Source: JBBECJ01 sp963763325
GTDB lineage: Bacteria > Chloroflexota > Chloroflexia > Thermomicrobiales > CFX8
Direction of reading: 5' to 3'
NCBI GenBank assembly: GCA_963763325.1
Contig: CAVXOL010000018.1
Coordinates: 347,192-411,191 of the forward strand
DNA length: 64,000 nt
The position numbers and the translations under genes are program-made. How positions within the stretch are numbered: position 1 is the first letter of the stretch; every line of letters starts with the position of its first letter. Positions 19,786-27,140 of this stretch are shown one piece after another. The notes below the pieces were generated by a model. It made no database searches. It was not told where the DNA came from and saw only the letters and a list, made by a program, of their open reading frames with translations.

Positions 19786-20712
19786 CTACTTCGTGAGATC
19801 CTCGATGGCGTTGATCGATGACTGGAGGCGTTCGTCGAGGACGCGGAGGGCGGTGAGGAGCTGGTCGGCGGTCTTCTCGTCGAGGGATGAGATGGTGCTG
19901 AGGTCGAGGTCGCCGAGGGCGGTGTTGAGGGATTGGGCGGAGGACCGGACGCGCTCGACCTTTGGCGGGAGGTTGCCGGGGACGGACTGGCGGCGTGGCT
20001 TTGACGGCGTTGCCTGCTGCGAGCGCAGATTGTTGACGTAGTCGTTGAAGGACTGGGGTGGCACCTGGCCTTCGAGGATGGCGACACCGAGGTCGCGCTG
20101 GATGTCTTCAGGCAGGCTCTGGAGACTGCGCGACTGCTTCTCGCTGATGATGCCGCGACGGAGGGCTTCCTGGACGCGCTCTTCGAGCTTTTCGGTGCCG
20201 AGGAGCTGGAAGAGGCGGCTGCGGCGGATGCCGACGGCTTCGGCGACGGTGTCCCAGGCGGGATCGCCCATCTGCTGCTTGAGGGCACGCAGGGCGGCGG
20301 CTCGGTCGAGGGCGTTGAGGTCTTCGCGGACGATGTTCTCGACCAGCTGCTGGATCAGGCGGCGATCTTCAGGGATGTCGCGGACGACGGCCGGGATCGA
20401 CTCCAGGCCGGCGATGCCGGCTGCCCGCCAGCGGCGCTCCCCGTGGATGATGACGTAGATGTCGCGCGGCTCGTCGTAGCGGACAGCGATCGGCTGGAGG
20501 ATGCCCTCGGCGCGGATCGAGGTGGCGAGGTCGTTGAGGGCGTCTTCGTCGAAGTAGTTGCGCGGCTGGTCAGGGTCCGGCTCGATCCGGTCGCGGCGGA
20601 TGCGCTTGGCGTCGAGCAGGTCCTCGACGCCGACGGCGCGTGGGGTGGTATCGGTGAACAAGGCGTCGACCGAGAACTTACGCCGTCGGGTCGTGCTGGT
20701 TGTGTCAGACAT
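19786..20712 (-). CDS. parB: Chromosome-partitioning protein ParB
   Basis: ParB/Spo0J CTPase-DNA-binding protein of 308 residues. The N-terminal ParB domain has DPDQPRNYFDEDALNDLATS and the CTP/arginine patch HGERRWRAA, followed by ENIVREDLNALDRAAAL. A helix-turn-helix region follows (WDTVAEAVGIRRSRLFQLLG), with a linker and a C-terminal helical dimerisation part. ATG 20712 lies inside the last codons of parA (8-bp overlap), so the two are translationally coupled. It binds parS and spreads in vivo. No parS-like GTTTCACGTGAAAC was seen in the window. Confidence 0.92.
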   Translation of the reverse strand: MSDTTSTTRRRKFSVDALFTDTTPRAVGVEDLLDAKRIRRDRIEPDPDQPRNYFDEDALNDLATSIRAEGILQPIAVRYDEPRDIYVIIHGERRWRAAGIAGLESIPAVVRDIPEDRRLIQQLVENIVREDLNALDRAAALRALKQQMGDPAWDTVAEAVGIRRSRLFQLLGTEKLEERVQEALRRGIISEKQSRSLQSLPEDIQRDLGVAILEGQVPPQSFNDYVNNLRSQQATPSKPRRQSVPGNLPPKVERVRSSAQSLNTALGDLDLSTISSLDEKTADQLLTALRVLDERLQSSINAIEDLTK

Positions 20713-21517
20713 GGGCGGCTCCTGCCGGGCGAGGAGCGACATTGGTCGCTGCGATGATGAGTGAGGCGACCTCGCGGTAGGCGACGGAGAGCGGCGAACG
20801 CGGCATGTATTCCAGGATCGAGGTCTGGGCGGCGACCGACTCGGCGCCTTTGATCGAGAGCGGGATCGAGGGCAGGACCGGGATCTCAGGATAGCTCTCG
20901 CGCAGGTTCTCCAGCATGTCGCTGACGAGTCGAGAGGTCGAGTGGACCTTGGTCGGCAGGAAGCCGAGGACGCGCATCTGCGGGTTGAGGCGCCGGATAC
21001 GGGCGACCGTCTCAAACAGGCGCGGCAGGACGAGCAGCGAGAGCGGGTGTGGCTCGATTGGGATGATCAGGTCGTGGGTGGCGACGAGGATGTTAATGCT
21101 GACGAGGCCAAGGGCTGGCGGCGCGTCGATCAGGATGAAGTCGTAGGCGTCGAGCTCAGGATCGCGCAGCTTGGCCTGCAGGAGCCGCTCGCGCTCCAGC
21201 TCGTTGATGAGCGCCATCTCGGCGGTTGCGAAATCGGGATGGCTCGGGACGAGGCGGACATCGGTGATCTTAGTCGGAAGACTCACAGCTGTGGCCGACA
21301 GGTCGTCGTCAAGAAAGAGTTCGTAGACGGATTGGTCGAGGCTGGAAACATCGACGCCGAAGGCCATCGTCAGGCTCGCCTGGGGGTCGAGGTCCATCGC
21401 GAGGACACGGTACCCGCGCTCGGAGAGGGCAGCCGCGACATTGAGGGTGCTGGTGGTTTTGGCGGTGCCGCCCTTCTGGTTGAAGAAGGCAACGATACGA
21501 GCCATCTGTGGCGTCAT
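20705..21517 (-). CDS. parA: Chromosome-partitioning ATPase ParA
   Basis: ParA/Soj deviant-Walker ATPase of 270 residues. It has NQKGGTAKTT at residues 13-22 (signature Lys K15 and Walker Lys K20), the A' motif MDLDPQASLT and FILIDAPPALG as Walker B. Ala at the usual Gly/Val position of KGGxxKTT is acceptable. It works with ParB to move the replication origin. ATG 21517 is used here, with an alternative ATG four codons in. It is first in the parA-parB pair; a TATAAT lies about 35 bp upstream. Confidence 0.92.
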   Translation of the reverse strand: MTPQMARIVAFFNQKGGTAKTTSTLNVAAALSERGYRVLAMDLDPQASLTMAFGVDVSSLDQSVYELFLDDDLSATAVSLPTKITDVRLVPSHPDFATAEMALINELERERLLQAKLRDPELDAYDFILIDAPPALGLVSINILVATHDLIIPIEPHPLSLLVLPRLFETVARIRRLNPQMRVLGFLPTKVHSTSRLVSDMLENLRESYPEIPVLPSIPLSIKGAESVAAQTSILEYMPRSPLSVAYREVASLIIAATNVAPRPAGAAHV

Positions 21518-21552
21518 CCGATCCAGAAGTGTACGTACGTTGACACCCGGTC

Positions 21553-21558
21553 ATTATA
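21553..21558 (-). promoter_or_regulatory. Possible -10 box of the parA-parB promoter
   Basis: A consensus TATAAT on the minus strand, 35 bp upstream of the parA ATG. The -35 position has no recognisable hexamer, so an activator or alternative sigma factor may be needed, or the match may be chance. A palindrome GTACGTAC lies between the box and the gene at 21531-21538. Confidence 0.4.
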
Positions 21559-21689
21559 CCGGAATCGAGGGATGGCGCCTGAGGCACGACGGCGAGGGAC
21601 GCGCTACGCGATAGCAGAGGACCGGCGGTGCGGTAGCCGAGTAGGTGTCAGCTCTGGAATACCAAAACATGAGGGTGGGCAGAAGCGCC

Positions 21690-21715
21690 GAGGGCGGCTC
21701 AGGTGAGCCGCCCTC
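21690..21715 (-). terminator. Strong hairpin ending the small-ORF cluster
   Basis: Perfect 11-bp stem GAGGGCGGCTC / GAGCCGCCCTC with loop AGGT, 29 bp beyond the stop of the 48-codon ORF on the minus strand. No T-run follows on either strand. Confidence 0.45.
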
Positions 21716-21744
21716 AGGGTTGTGATCGTTCGTCGGGCCGCATG

Positions 21745-21891
21745 TCAGGCGACGAGGGGGGTGTTGTCGGTGACTGGTGAGCGGCGGTCGCGGCGGGGGC
21801 CGGGACGGCCGGAGTTGATCCTGCCGCCGATCAGAATGACGACGGGGCCATGGATGACGCGGCTTTCGAGCGTGTCAGTGCGTGACTGCAC
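21745..21891 (-). CDS. Putative 48-residue small protein
   Basis: GTG start at 21891 preceded by GGAAGGAG with ideal spacing. The reading is VQSRTDTLESRVIHGPVVIL, then IGGRINSGRPGPRRDRRSP and a short polar tail ending in LVA. A central hydrophobic core (GPVVILIGG) is followed by an Arg/Pro/Gly-rich basic part. There is no similarity I recognise. Support comes from the ribosome site, from a second small ORF with an equally strong site upstream, and from a hairpin just after the stop. It could be a small basic membrane-active or RNA-binding peptide; this is a guess. Confidence 0.4.
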   Translation of the reverse strand: MQSRTDTLESRVIHGPVVILIGGRINSGRPGPRRDRRSPVTDNTPLVA

Positions 21892-21931
21892 GGTGGTGCT
21901 CCTTCCAACAAAGCAGGGCCAGAGACGAAGA

Positions 21932-21952
21932 ACCCGGGCTGGTTGCCCGGGT
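21932..21952. repeat. 8-bp hairpin between the two small ORFs
   Basis: ACCCGGGC / GCCCGGGT around a 5-nt loop (TGGTT). On the minus strand it lies between the 31- and 48-codon ORFs and could act as an attenuator or processing site. Confidence 0.35.
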
Positions 21953-21987
21953 CAGCGATGATCACGACTACGTTGCCTGGATGAGGC

Positions 21988-22083
21988 TCAGCATTCGTGT
22001 CGCTTTCCCGGTGCGGTCGCGAAGGCAACGCGCTGATCGTGCGCGATTGCTGCGGCGAAGCCGGCAGTGCGATGTCGATTCAC
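21988..22083 (-). CDS. Putative 31-residue small protein or leader peptide
   Basis: GTG start at 22083 behind GGAAAGGAGG, an almost perfect anti-16S complement at good spacing. It encodes NRHRTAGFAAAIAHDQRVAF followed by ATAPGKRHEC and a stop. It is Ala- and basic-rich and ends in Cys. Nothing is recognised. It may be translated as a leader peptide for the 48-codon ORF downstream, from which the 8-bp hairpin separates it. Confidence 0.35.
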   Translation of the reverse strand: MNRHRTAGFAAAIAHDQRVAFATAPGKRHEC

Positions 22084-22248
22084 GTTGTCCTCCTTTCCGC
22101 GCTTGTTGTCGTTCACCATCCGTATATCACGGTGCGCGTCACGCACTTTGGGCGTGGTTCGAGCACTGCTGACATGATAGTCCCGCGTACGTATGATCGA
22201 AACTGCCGGGTGGTACAGATTCGACTGTCCAGCAGGACAGGTGGTCGA

Positions 22249-22437
22249 TCAGCGGCTGACGGCGGCGCGCAGGGTCGTGGAATTGTCTGCAATCAGGGCG
22301 CGAAACGAATCGAGTGTGTCGAGCAGCGCCAGCAGATCGTCACCTTCGAAGTAGCGAACGCCGTCCGCCAGTTCGCCGCATTGATCGAGGAGGCTGGCGA
22401 GCTCCTCGCGGGTCTTACGTTCCAGGTCCATGAACAC
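22249..22437 (-). CDS. Small acidic helical protein, 62 residues
   Basis: The minus-strand ORF reads MFMDLERKTREELASLLDQC, then GELADGVRYFEGDDLLALLD and TLDSFRALIADNSTTLRAAV. The regular Leu spacing suggests two amphipathic helices. GTG 22437 (AGAGGAA upstream) and ATG 22431 are both possible starts. It is likely expressed with its own promoter, divergent from the Ser/Thr kinase gene. No family is recognised. Confidence 0.5.
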   Translation of the reverse strand: MFMDLERKTREELASLLDQCGELADGVRYFEGDDLLALLDTLDSFRALIADNSTTLRAAVSR

Positions 22438-22722
22438 AGGAGGGTTCCTCTCGTTAATCAGCGTGCAGCCGCGTTAACGACGGAGCATACAACGCGAGGC
22501 TCCAGATCACGGACCTAGCGCGTGGTACAGTGTCCGTACACATGGGCGAGCGTGCGGGGTATCATGGGAGAGGATAGTCGAGCGAACGACGTGACGTAAC
22601 GTAATTGCGCTTGGAAGGGTTATTGCGTGACGTACCACTGTAGCGGCGCGTTTCGCCAGGTCTGTTCGAGACGCCCGCGCCGGTGAAGCACGCAGGTTCG
22701 CGGTGCCTGCTCAGGAGGAGCC

Positions 22723-24510
22723 TTGGCTCTGTCGTATCCACATACACTCGCGGGGCGGTATGAGGTCCGTGAGGCGATTGGCGAGGGGAACTTTTCCGTC
22801 ACGTATCGCGCGACGGATAAGGTGCTTGGGCGCGATGTCGCGATCAAGGTGCTGCGCGAGCAGTATGTTCGGCACGCTGGATTCACGTCGCGATTCGAGA
22901 ACGAGGCACGCGCAGCGGCGCTGATCAGTCACCCGAACGTCATTCAGGTCTTCGACTATGGGCGCGAGGACGACATCGCCTTCATCGTCATGCAGTATGT
23001 GCCGGGCGCGAGCCTGAAAGACTACATTCGGGACAACGCCCCGCTGAACGTCGAGGAATCGACTGAGTTTACGCGACAGATCCTGGACGGGCTGGCAGCC
23101 ATCCACGAGGCGGGGATCATCCACCGCGACATCAAGCCGCAGAACGTGCTGATGTCGGATCAGCGGCATTTGAAGCTGACCGACTTCGGGATCGCTCGGC
23201 TGGAGTCGGCGGCGGCGGGACTAACGGAGTCCGGGACGGCGCTTGGAACGGCTGCCTACATGGCGCCGGAGCAGGCATCCGGTCAGACGCTTGGGCGTGA
23301 GACGGACCTGTACGCCGTCGGCGTGATTCTGTACGAGATGACGACAGGACGGTTGCCGTTTCCAGGGGATAACCCGGTCCAGGTGATGTACCGGCATGTC
23401 AATGAAGAGCCACCACCGCCGAGAACGATCAATCCGAGCATTCCGGTGACGGTCGAAGCCTTTATCCTGCGGGCGATGTCGAAGGACCCAGCCGCACGGT
23501 TCCCGAGCGCGAGGGCAATGCGCGACGCGCTGGTGTCGCCGGGAATGGCGGGCGTACCGCGACGGCGAGAGCCAGTCGCCGATCCGTCAGGAGTGACGGC
23601 GGTGACGACGGCCGTTGGCGCTGGCGCCCCACCACGCGTGCCGCCAGCCTATGATTACGCCGTTGAAGATGAACGACGGCGACCGTGGGGGATCATCTTC
23701 GGGCTGGTGGCGCTGCTGCTCGTGTTCCTGCTGGTGGCGGCGATTGCGCTGGCAGGTGGCGACGATGATGACGACCCGACGCAGACCGGCGGCGCAGTGA
23801 TCGACGCAACGGCGACCGAGGCAGTCGTCGAGCCAACTGCGACTGAGACGCCGGAACCAACGGCAACGATCGAACCGAGTGCAACGCCAACGACCGAGCC
23901 GACCGCAACCGTCACACCGGAACCAACCGCGACGCCGGAGCCAACGCAGACACCAGAGCCAACAGTGACGCCAACTCCGGTGCCTACCGAGACGCCGGTT
24001 CCGCCGACGAACACCCCGGAGCCACCACCGCCGCCTGACGTTGCGTTCAACGAACCGCTCCCGCTGTCGGAGATCCCGTTCCCGATTCAGGAAGGGAACG
24101 GCGAGACGATGGAGGCGGGCGACTTCGAGGGCGCATACCGCCGGCCGGACGGTATCCTGTATGGGCTGCCGGCTGTCCACCTTTACGGTCAGGGAAGTGA
24201 TGCCTCAACAGCGACCGCCGCATTTGACGCGGACGATGGGGCGGGGGAGTACGTCGTCATCGTCATTACCGGGATGGACGACGAGCGTGCTGAGAAGGTG
24301 CCAATCCGGATTTCGCTGAACGGCAACACGGTCTGGGAAGGTCCAAGCCCGTTCGGTAATGAGGATTGGACCGATGTCGCCTGGGTGGTTGAAGATCTGG
24401 GCTGGCTGTCTGACGATAACACACTGTCGGTCACGAACCTGGAAGATGGCGGCGATATCGGTACGCCGCCGTGGGTGTTGTTGACGAGCGCGTCCGTGTT
24501 CTACGACTGA
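22723..24510 (+). CDS. Membrane Ser/Thr protein kinase (PknB type) with extracellular domain
   Basis: Kinase domain at residues about 10-275: glycine loop IGEGNFSVTY, VAIK (K42), catalytic loop HRDIKPQN (D136), DFG, then APE in MAPEQAS. Next come a proline-containing juxtamembrane stretch, one membrane helix (about 319-345, GLVALLLVFLLVAAIAL) and a Thr/Pro/Glu linker of TATPEPT-like repeats. The last 160 residues form a beta-rich extracellular domain (ISLNGNTVWEGPSPFGNEDW) that looks like a carbohydrate-binding jelly roll. TTG start at 22723, very close to AGGAGGAG. It probably phosphorylates cytoplasmic proteins in response to an envelope signal. No PASTA repeats are present. Confidence 0.9.
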   Translation: MALSYPHTLAGRYEVREAIGEGNFSVTYRATDKVLGRDVAIKVLREQYVRHAGFTSRFENEARAAALISHPNVIQVFDYGREDDIAFIVMQYVPGASLKDYIRDNAPLNVEESTEFTRQILDGLAAIHEAGIIHRDIKPQNVLMSDQRHLKLTDFGIARLESAAAGLTESGTALGTAAYMAPEQASGQTLGRETDLYAVGVILYEMTTGRLPFPGDNPVQVMYRHVNEEPPPPRTINPSIPVTVEAFILRAMSKDPAARFPSARAMRDALVSPGMAGVPRRREPVADPSGVTAVTTAVGAGAPPRVPPAYDYAVEDERRRPWGIIFGLVALLLVFLLVAAIALAGGDDDDDPTQTGGAVIDATATEAVVEPTATETPEPTATIEPSATPTTEPTATVTPEPTATPEPTQTPEPTVTPTPVPTETPVPPTNTPEPPPPPDVAFNEPLPLSEIPFPIQEGNGETMEAGDFEGAYRRPDGILYGLPAVHLYGQGSDASTATAAFDADDGAGEYVVIVITGMDDERAEKVPIRISLNGNTVWEGPSPFGNEDWTDVAWVVEDLGWLSDDNTLSVTNLEDGGDIGTPPWVLLTSASVFYD

Positions 24511-24842
24511 TGTCTCTCCGGTTGAACTTCCCCAACTCGTACTGACTCCACTCTCCAATAGAGTGAAGCGCCGGTCGTTGCGGCGCGGAGTGCGCTGCGC
24601 ACCAGACATCCTCCACTATCGGAGTCGATCGTGTGTGCGGGAACTGAGTCGCGCCTTCGTGCGTCATACCAGGTATCGGTACGCGGCGCGAGTTGCGGGA
24701 TCAGACATGCGGATATGCAGCGGATGGGGTGAGTCACATCTATTGACGTAACGTCCTGGTGCCGCTACGATCCTGCCATCGTTCAATGTCCAGCGAGTCG
24801 TTCCGGTGTTGCTCCGGCGGTGCATCGTCGCCGCTTACGGAT
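24511..24842. other. Intergenic region without recognised gene
   Basis: About 330 bp between the kinase and the surface protein. The only element noticed is TTGACGTAACGT at about 24743-24754, which resembles the GTGACGTAACGT text at 22590-22601 upstream of the kinase. The two may share a promoter or regulator site. No RNA gene or terminator was identified. Confidence 0.35.
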
Positions 24843-25722
24843 ATGAGGAAGGCCTGGCGAGTCATGATTGTGGCGAGACGGTTCGGGCTGGGAATTCTTG
24901 CGGCCGTGCTGTTACTGAGCATGGCGTTCCTCGCGCCGGGTGGAGCGACGGCGCAATCGGTGGCAATTGAACCCGGAGCGGCGGCAGCCGGGGCGACCAT
25001 AGCGGCCAGTGGGGCAGACTGGGCGACCGGGATCACGGTTCGGGTCGAGTGGGCCGATGGGACCCTCCTCGGCGAGGTCGTGGTTGATGGCGAAGGCAAC
25101 TTCAGTGTTCAGCTGGTGATACCGGCAACGGCGACGCCGGGCGACTATCAGGTGCGCTTCATCGGATACGTCCCGCCGTACGTGCCGGATTGCACCGTCG
25201 ATGTCGTCCAGGTGACGTTCACGGTTCTGACAGCAGGCGAGACGGCGACACCTGGGACAGCAACTGCGACGGCGACCGAGCCCTCCGAGCCGACAGAAAC
25301 GGTCGACCCAACGATCGTCGCGACGCAATGTGCGACCGCGACAGGGACGACGGGGACAACCGAGACACCAACCGAGACGACCACCACAACGATCGACGGC
25401 GGTGGCAACCGGGACGACGGTGACACAGACGGTGACACCGACATCCACGGCGACGGCAATCACTACATCGACGGTGGCAGCGACTGCGACACGCCCGCCG
25501 GCGGCGACAGCTACGCGGACACCAACCACGATCGCGACAGCGACAAAGGCAGTGACCAAGACTCCAACCAAGGTAGGTTTCCCTGGTACGGGGTCGGCGG
25601 GTCTACTTGACCAGGACGACGACGGTGGTGGGTCGTCGACACCGCTGATCATCGCGGTCGTCGTCCTCGGGGCTGGACTGACCTCAGCGGGTGTGGTCGT
25701 GTTACGGAGACGAATGGCATAG
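24843..25722 (+). CDS. Secreted Thr/Pro-rich surface protein with FPGTG sorting signal, one frameshift
   Basis: An N-terminal signal peptide (LGILAAVLLLSMAFLAPGGA, cut after ATAQ) precedes a single Ig-like or surface-adhesin-type beta domain (VAIEPGAAAAGATIAASGAD, then VRVEWADGTLLGEVVVD). A long low-complexity Thr/Ala/Pro region follows, rich in TATATRTPT-type repeats. The C-terminus reads KVGFPGTGSAG, a linker, the membrane helix TPLIIAVVVLGAGLTSAGVV and RRRMA. This is the classic tripartite cell-wall sorting signal with FPxTG in place of LPxTG. A frame change near 25397 in the repeat-rich part is needed to join the two halves. The convergent gene next door is a sortase. Confidence 0.75.
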
Positions 25723-25727
25723 GCGTT

Positions 25728-25762
25728 AAGGCACGCGGGACGAACGTCGTCTCGCGTGCCTT
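25728..25762. terminator. Bidirectional terminator between surface protein and sortase
   Basis: Sixteen-bp stem (AAGGCACGCGGGACGA / TCGTCTCGCGTGCCTT, one G-U pair) with a 3-nt loop, located between the two convergent stop codons. Confidence 0.6.
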
Positions 25763-25770
25763 GCTCCAGG

Positions 25771-26551
25771 TCACGGCATCTCGCGAGTGGCCTGGATGAT
25801 GAGGCGCTGGTTGTAGGAGAGTGATCCCCGGTCGAAGCTGCCGGTGCAGGTGATGACGGTCATCGTTTCGACGGATGTTGGGGCGACAAAGTCGTTGGCC
25901 GGGGCTGAGGCACTCTGGGTTGTGATCCGTGTGACACGATAGCGGTAGAGCTGCCCGTCGATCGAGTGGTACTCCATCACGTCACCGATCTTGAGGTTGC
26001 GCAGGTTCCAGAAGACAGCCCGTCCGACGCGGATGTGGTCGACGTGGCCGGCGAAGACGGTGTTACCGGGCGTGCCGGGGCGGGCAGTGAAGTCGTACCA
26101 GGCGACCTGGAATGGGTCCTGCGGCTCCTGCATCACGAGATTTGCGTCTAATCCCCGCGTTTCGACGACGGCTCGAACTCCAATAACGGGGACAACGAAG
26201 CGGTTGGCGGGTGGCTCTGGCGTTGGCGTCGGAGGTACCGGCGTCGGCGTTGGCGTCGGCGTCGGAGTAGGAGTGGGAGACGGGACCAGTCCGAGCGATG
26301 GCCGTGCCGGCGTGGCTGATGGCGTCAAGGTCGGCGTGACGCCTGGTGGCAGCGGTGGGGAGCGGCGTTGGCGTCGCGTACGGCAGGCTGCCGAGGGCTT
26401 GCGGGTCACGCTCGCTCGGGCCGCGGATAATGCCTGGCTGGTTGTCTGACGAGAGTTTGAGGCTTCCGATGATGAGGATCACCGCGGGCAGCAGGAGAAG
26501 GGCGGCGATGGCGACGCGCGAGAATGTCAGGTTGTGGCGGCTGTCGCGCAT
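25771..26551 (-). CDS. Class F-like sortase, one frameshift
   Basis: Membrane-anchored cysteine transpeptidase. The start ATG 26551 (GGAGCG upstream) gives MRDSRHNLTFSRVAIAALLL and a membrane helix (LPAVILIIGSL). A Pro/Thr spacer follows, (TP)n repeats in SPTPTPTPTPTPTPVPPTPT. The sortase barrel has FAGHVDH (active-site His), WYDFTARPGTPGNTVF, TVITCTGSFD (active-site Cys) and YNQRLIIQATR (active-site Arg). The ITCxGxFD...Y..R pattern fits class F. A frame change near 26350 in the Thr/Pro spacer joins both parts. It most probably anchors the neighbouring FPGTG protein. An upstream start with a longer N-terminus is possible. Confidence 0.8.
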
Positions 26552-26647
26552 GCAACGCTCCGGTACTGACGTGGCGATTGCCGCCGTGTGGCGCGCAGTG
26601 TAGGCGGCGCACGGGCCAGCGTCTAGCAGGTATGACGTATGGGTGAT

Positions 26648-26676
26648 TTGACAGGTTCCATCGTGGTCTGTTAGAT
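26648..26676 (+). promoter_or_regulatory. Promoter of the leu operon
   Basis: A consensus TTGACA at 26648-26653 and TTAGAT at 26671-26676 are separated by 17 bp. This puts the transcription start near 26683, just before the T-box leader. The -10 box is weak, matching three of six bases. Confidence 0.45.
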
Positions 26677-26682
26677 TGCTCA

Positions 26683-26951
26683 CAATCTGGCGATGACGGT
26701 GAGTAGTAGCGGCCGGACCCTCATAGCGAACCGGGAGTTGGTGAAAGCCCGGTGTCGGCAGGGTCGTGAACTCGCACCTGAGCCGTTCGGTCGTTGAGGC
26801 CGGACCGGGTTCCGCCCGTTATAGCGATGATGAGTGGACTGACCTCACCCCCAACCCCTCTCCGACGCGGAGAGGGGAGTAATTGGAACGTGGCGTCGTC
26901 AATCAGGGTGGTACCGCGGGTGATCCCGTCCCTATGTGGGGCGGGTTTTTT
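26683..26951 (+). ncRNA. T-box riboswitch, Leu (CUC specifier)
   Basis: The leader of the leucine operon carries the conserved T-box sequence AGGGTGGTACCGCG (26905-26918). A terminator follows immediately: CCCGTCCC / GGGGCGGG with six T's at 26925-26951. Upstream, Stem I text is present: AGCGAACCGGGAGTTGGTG, then AAAGCCCGGT. The specifier is the CTC at 26771-26773 in GTGAACTCGCACCTGAGC, a leucine codon followed by a purine. The TGGT in the antiterminator bulge can pair with the ACCA end of uncharged tRNA-Leu. Uncharged tRNA would favour read-through into leuA. A dispersed hairpin repeat occupies the interval where stems II/III normally lie. Confidence 0.9.
26841..26880. repeat. Dispersed repeat, left half, inside the T-box leader
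   Basis: ACCTCACCCCCAACCCCTCT at 26842-26861 matches the arm of the repeats near 7.7 and 46.6 kb. It contains the perfect inner hairpin CCCCTCTCCG / CGGAGAGGGG (26855-26877). The matching right-hand arm is not present here, so this is a partial copy. Confidence 0.65.
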
Positions 26952-27140
26952 GTTGCCTGTTGGATGGCTTGCTGAGGTGTGGTTCCGGTGATGGTTGGGG
27001 TATCGACAATCGAGTTGCGAATGACACCGGGACAGCGACGTTCGTCGCGGGGGATGCTGCTGCTTAGTCTGCCCCGATGAGGGGCCAAGCGCGGCATGGG
27101 TTCGTTGTGACGATCTTTGCGAGGTACACGGAGGCAGACG

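Noticed and set aside
21531..21538. GTACGTAC palindrome upstream of parA as an operator
   Set aside because: Too short to be significant alone, and no second copy was found at a useful distance.
19786..21715. parS site (GTTTCACGTGAAAC) near parA-parB
   Set aside because: No match with two or fewer mismatches was noticed by eye; a computational search is needed before making a statement on absence.
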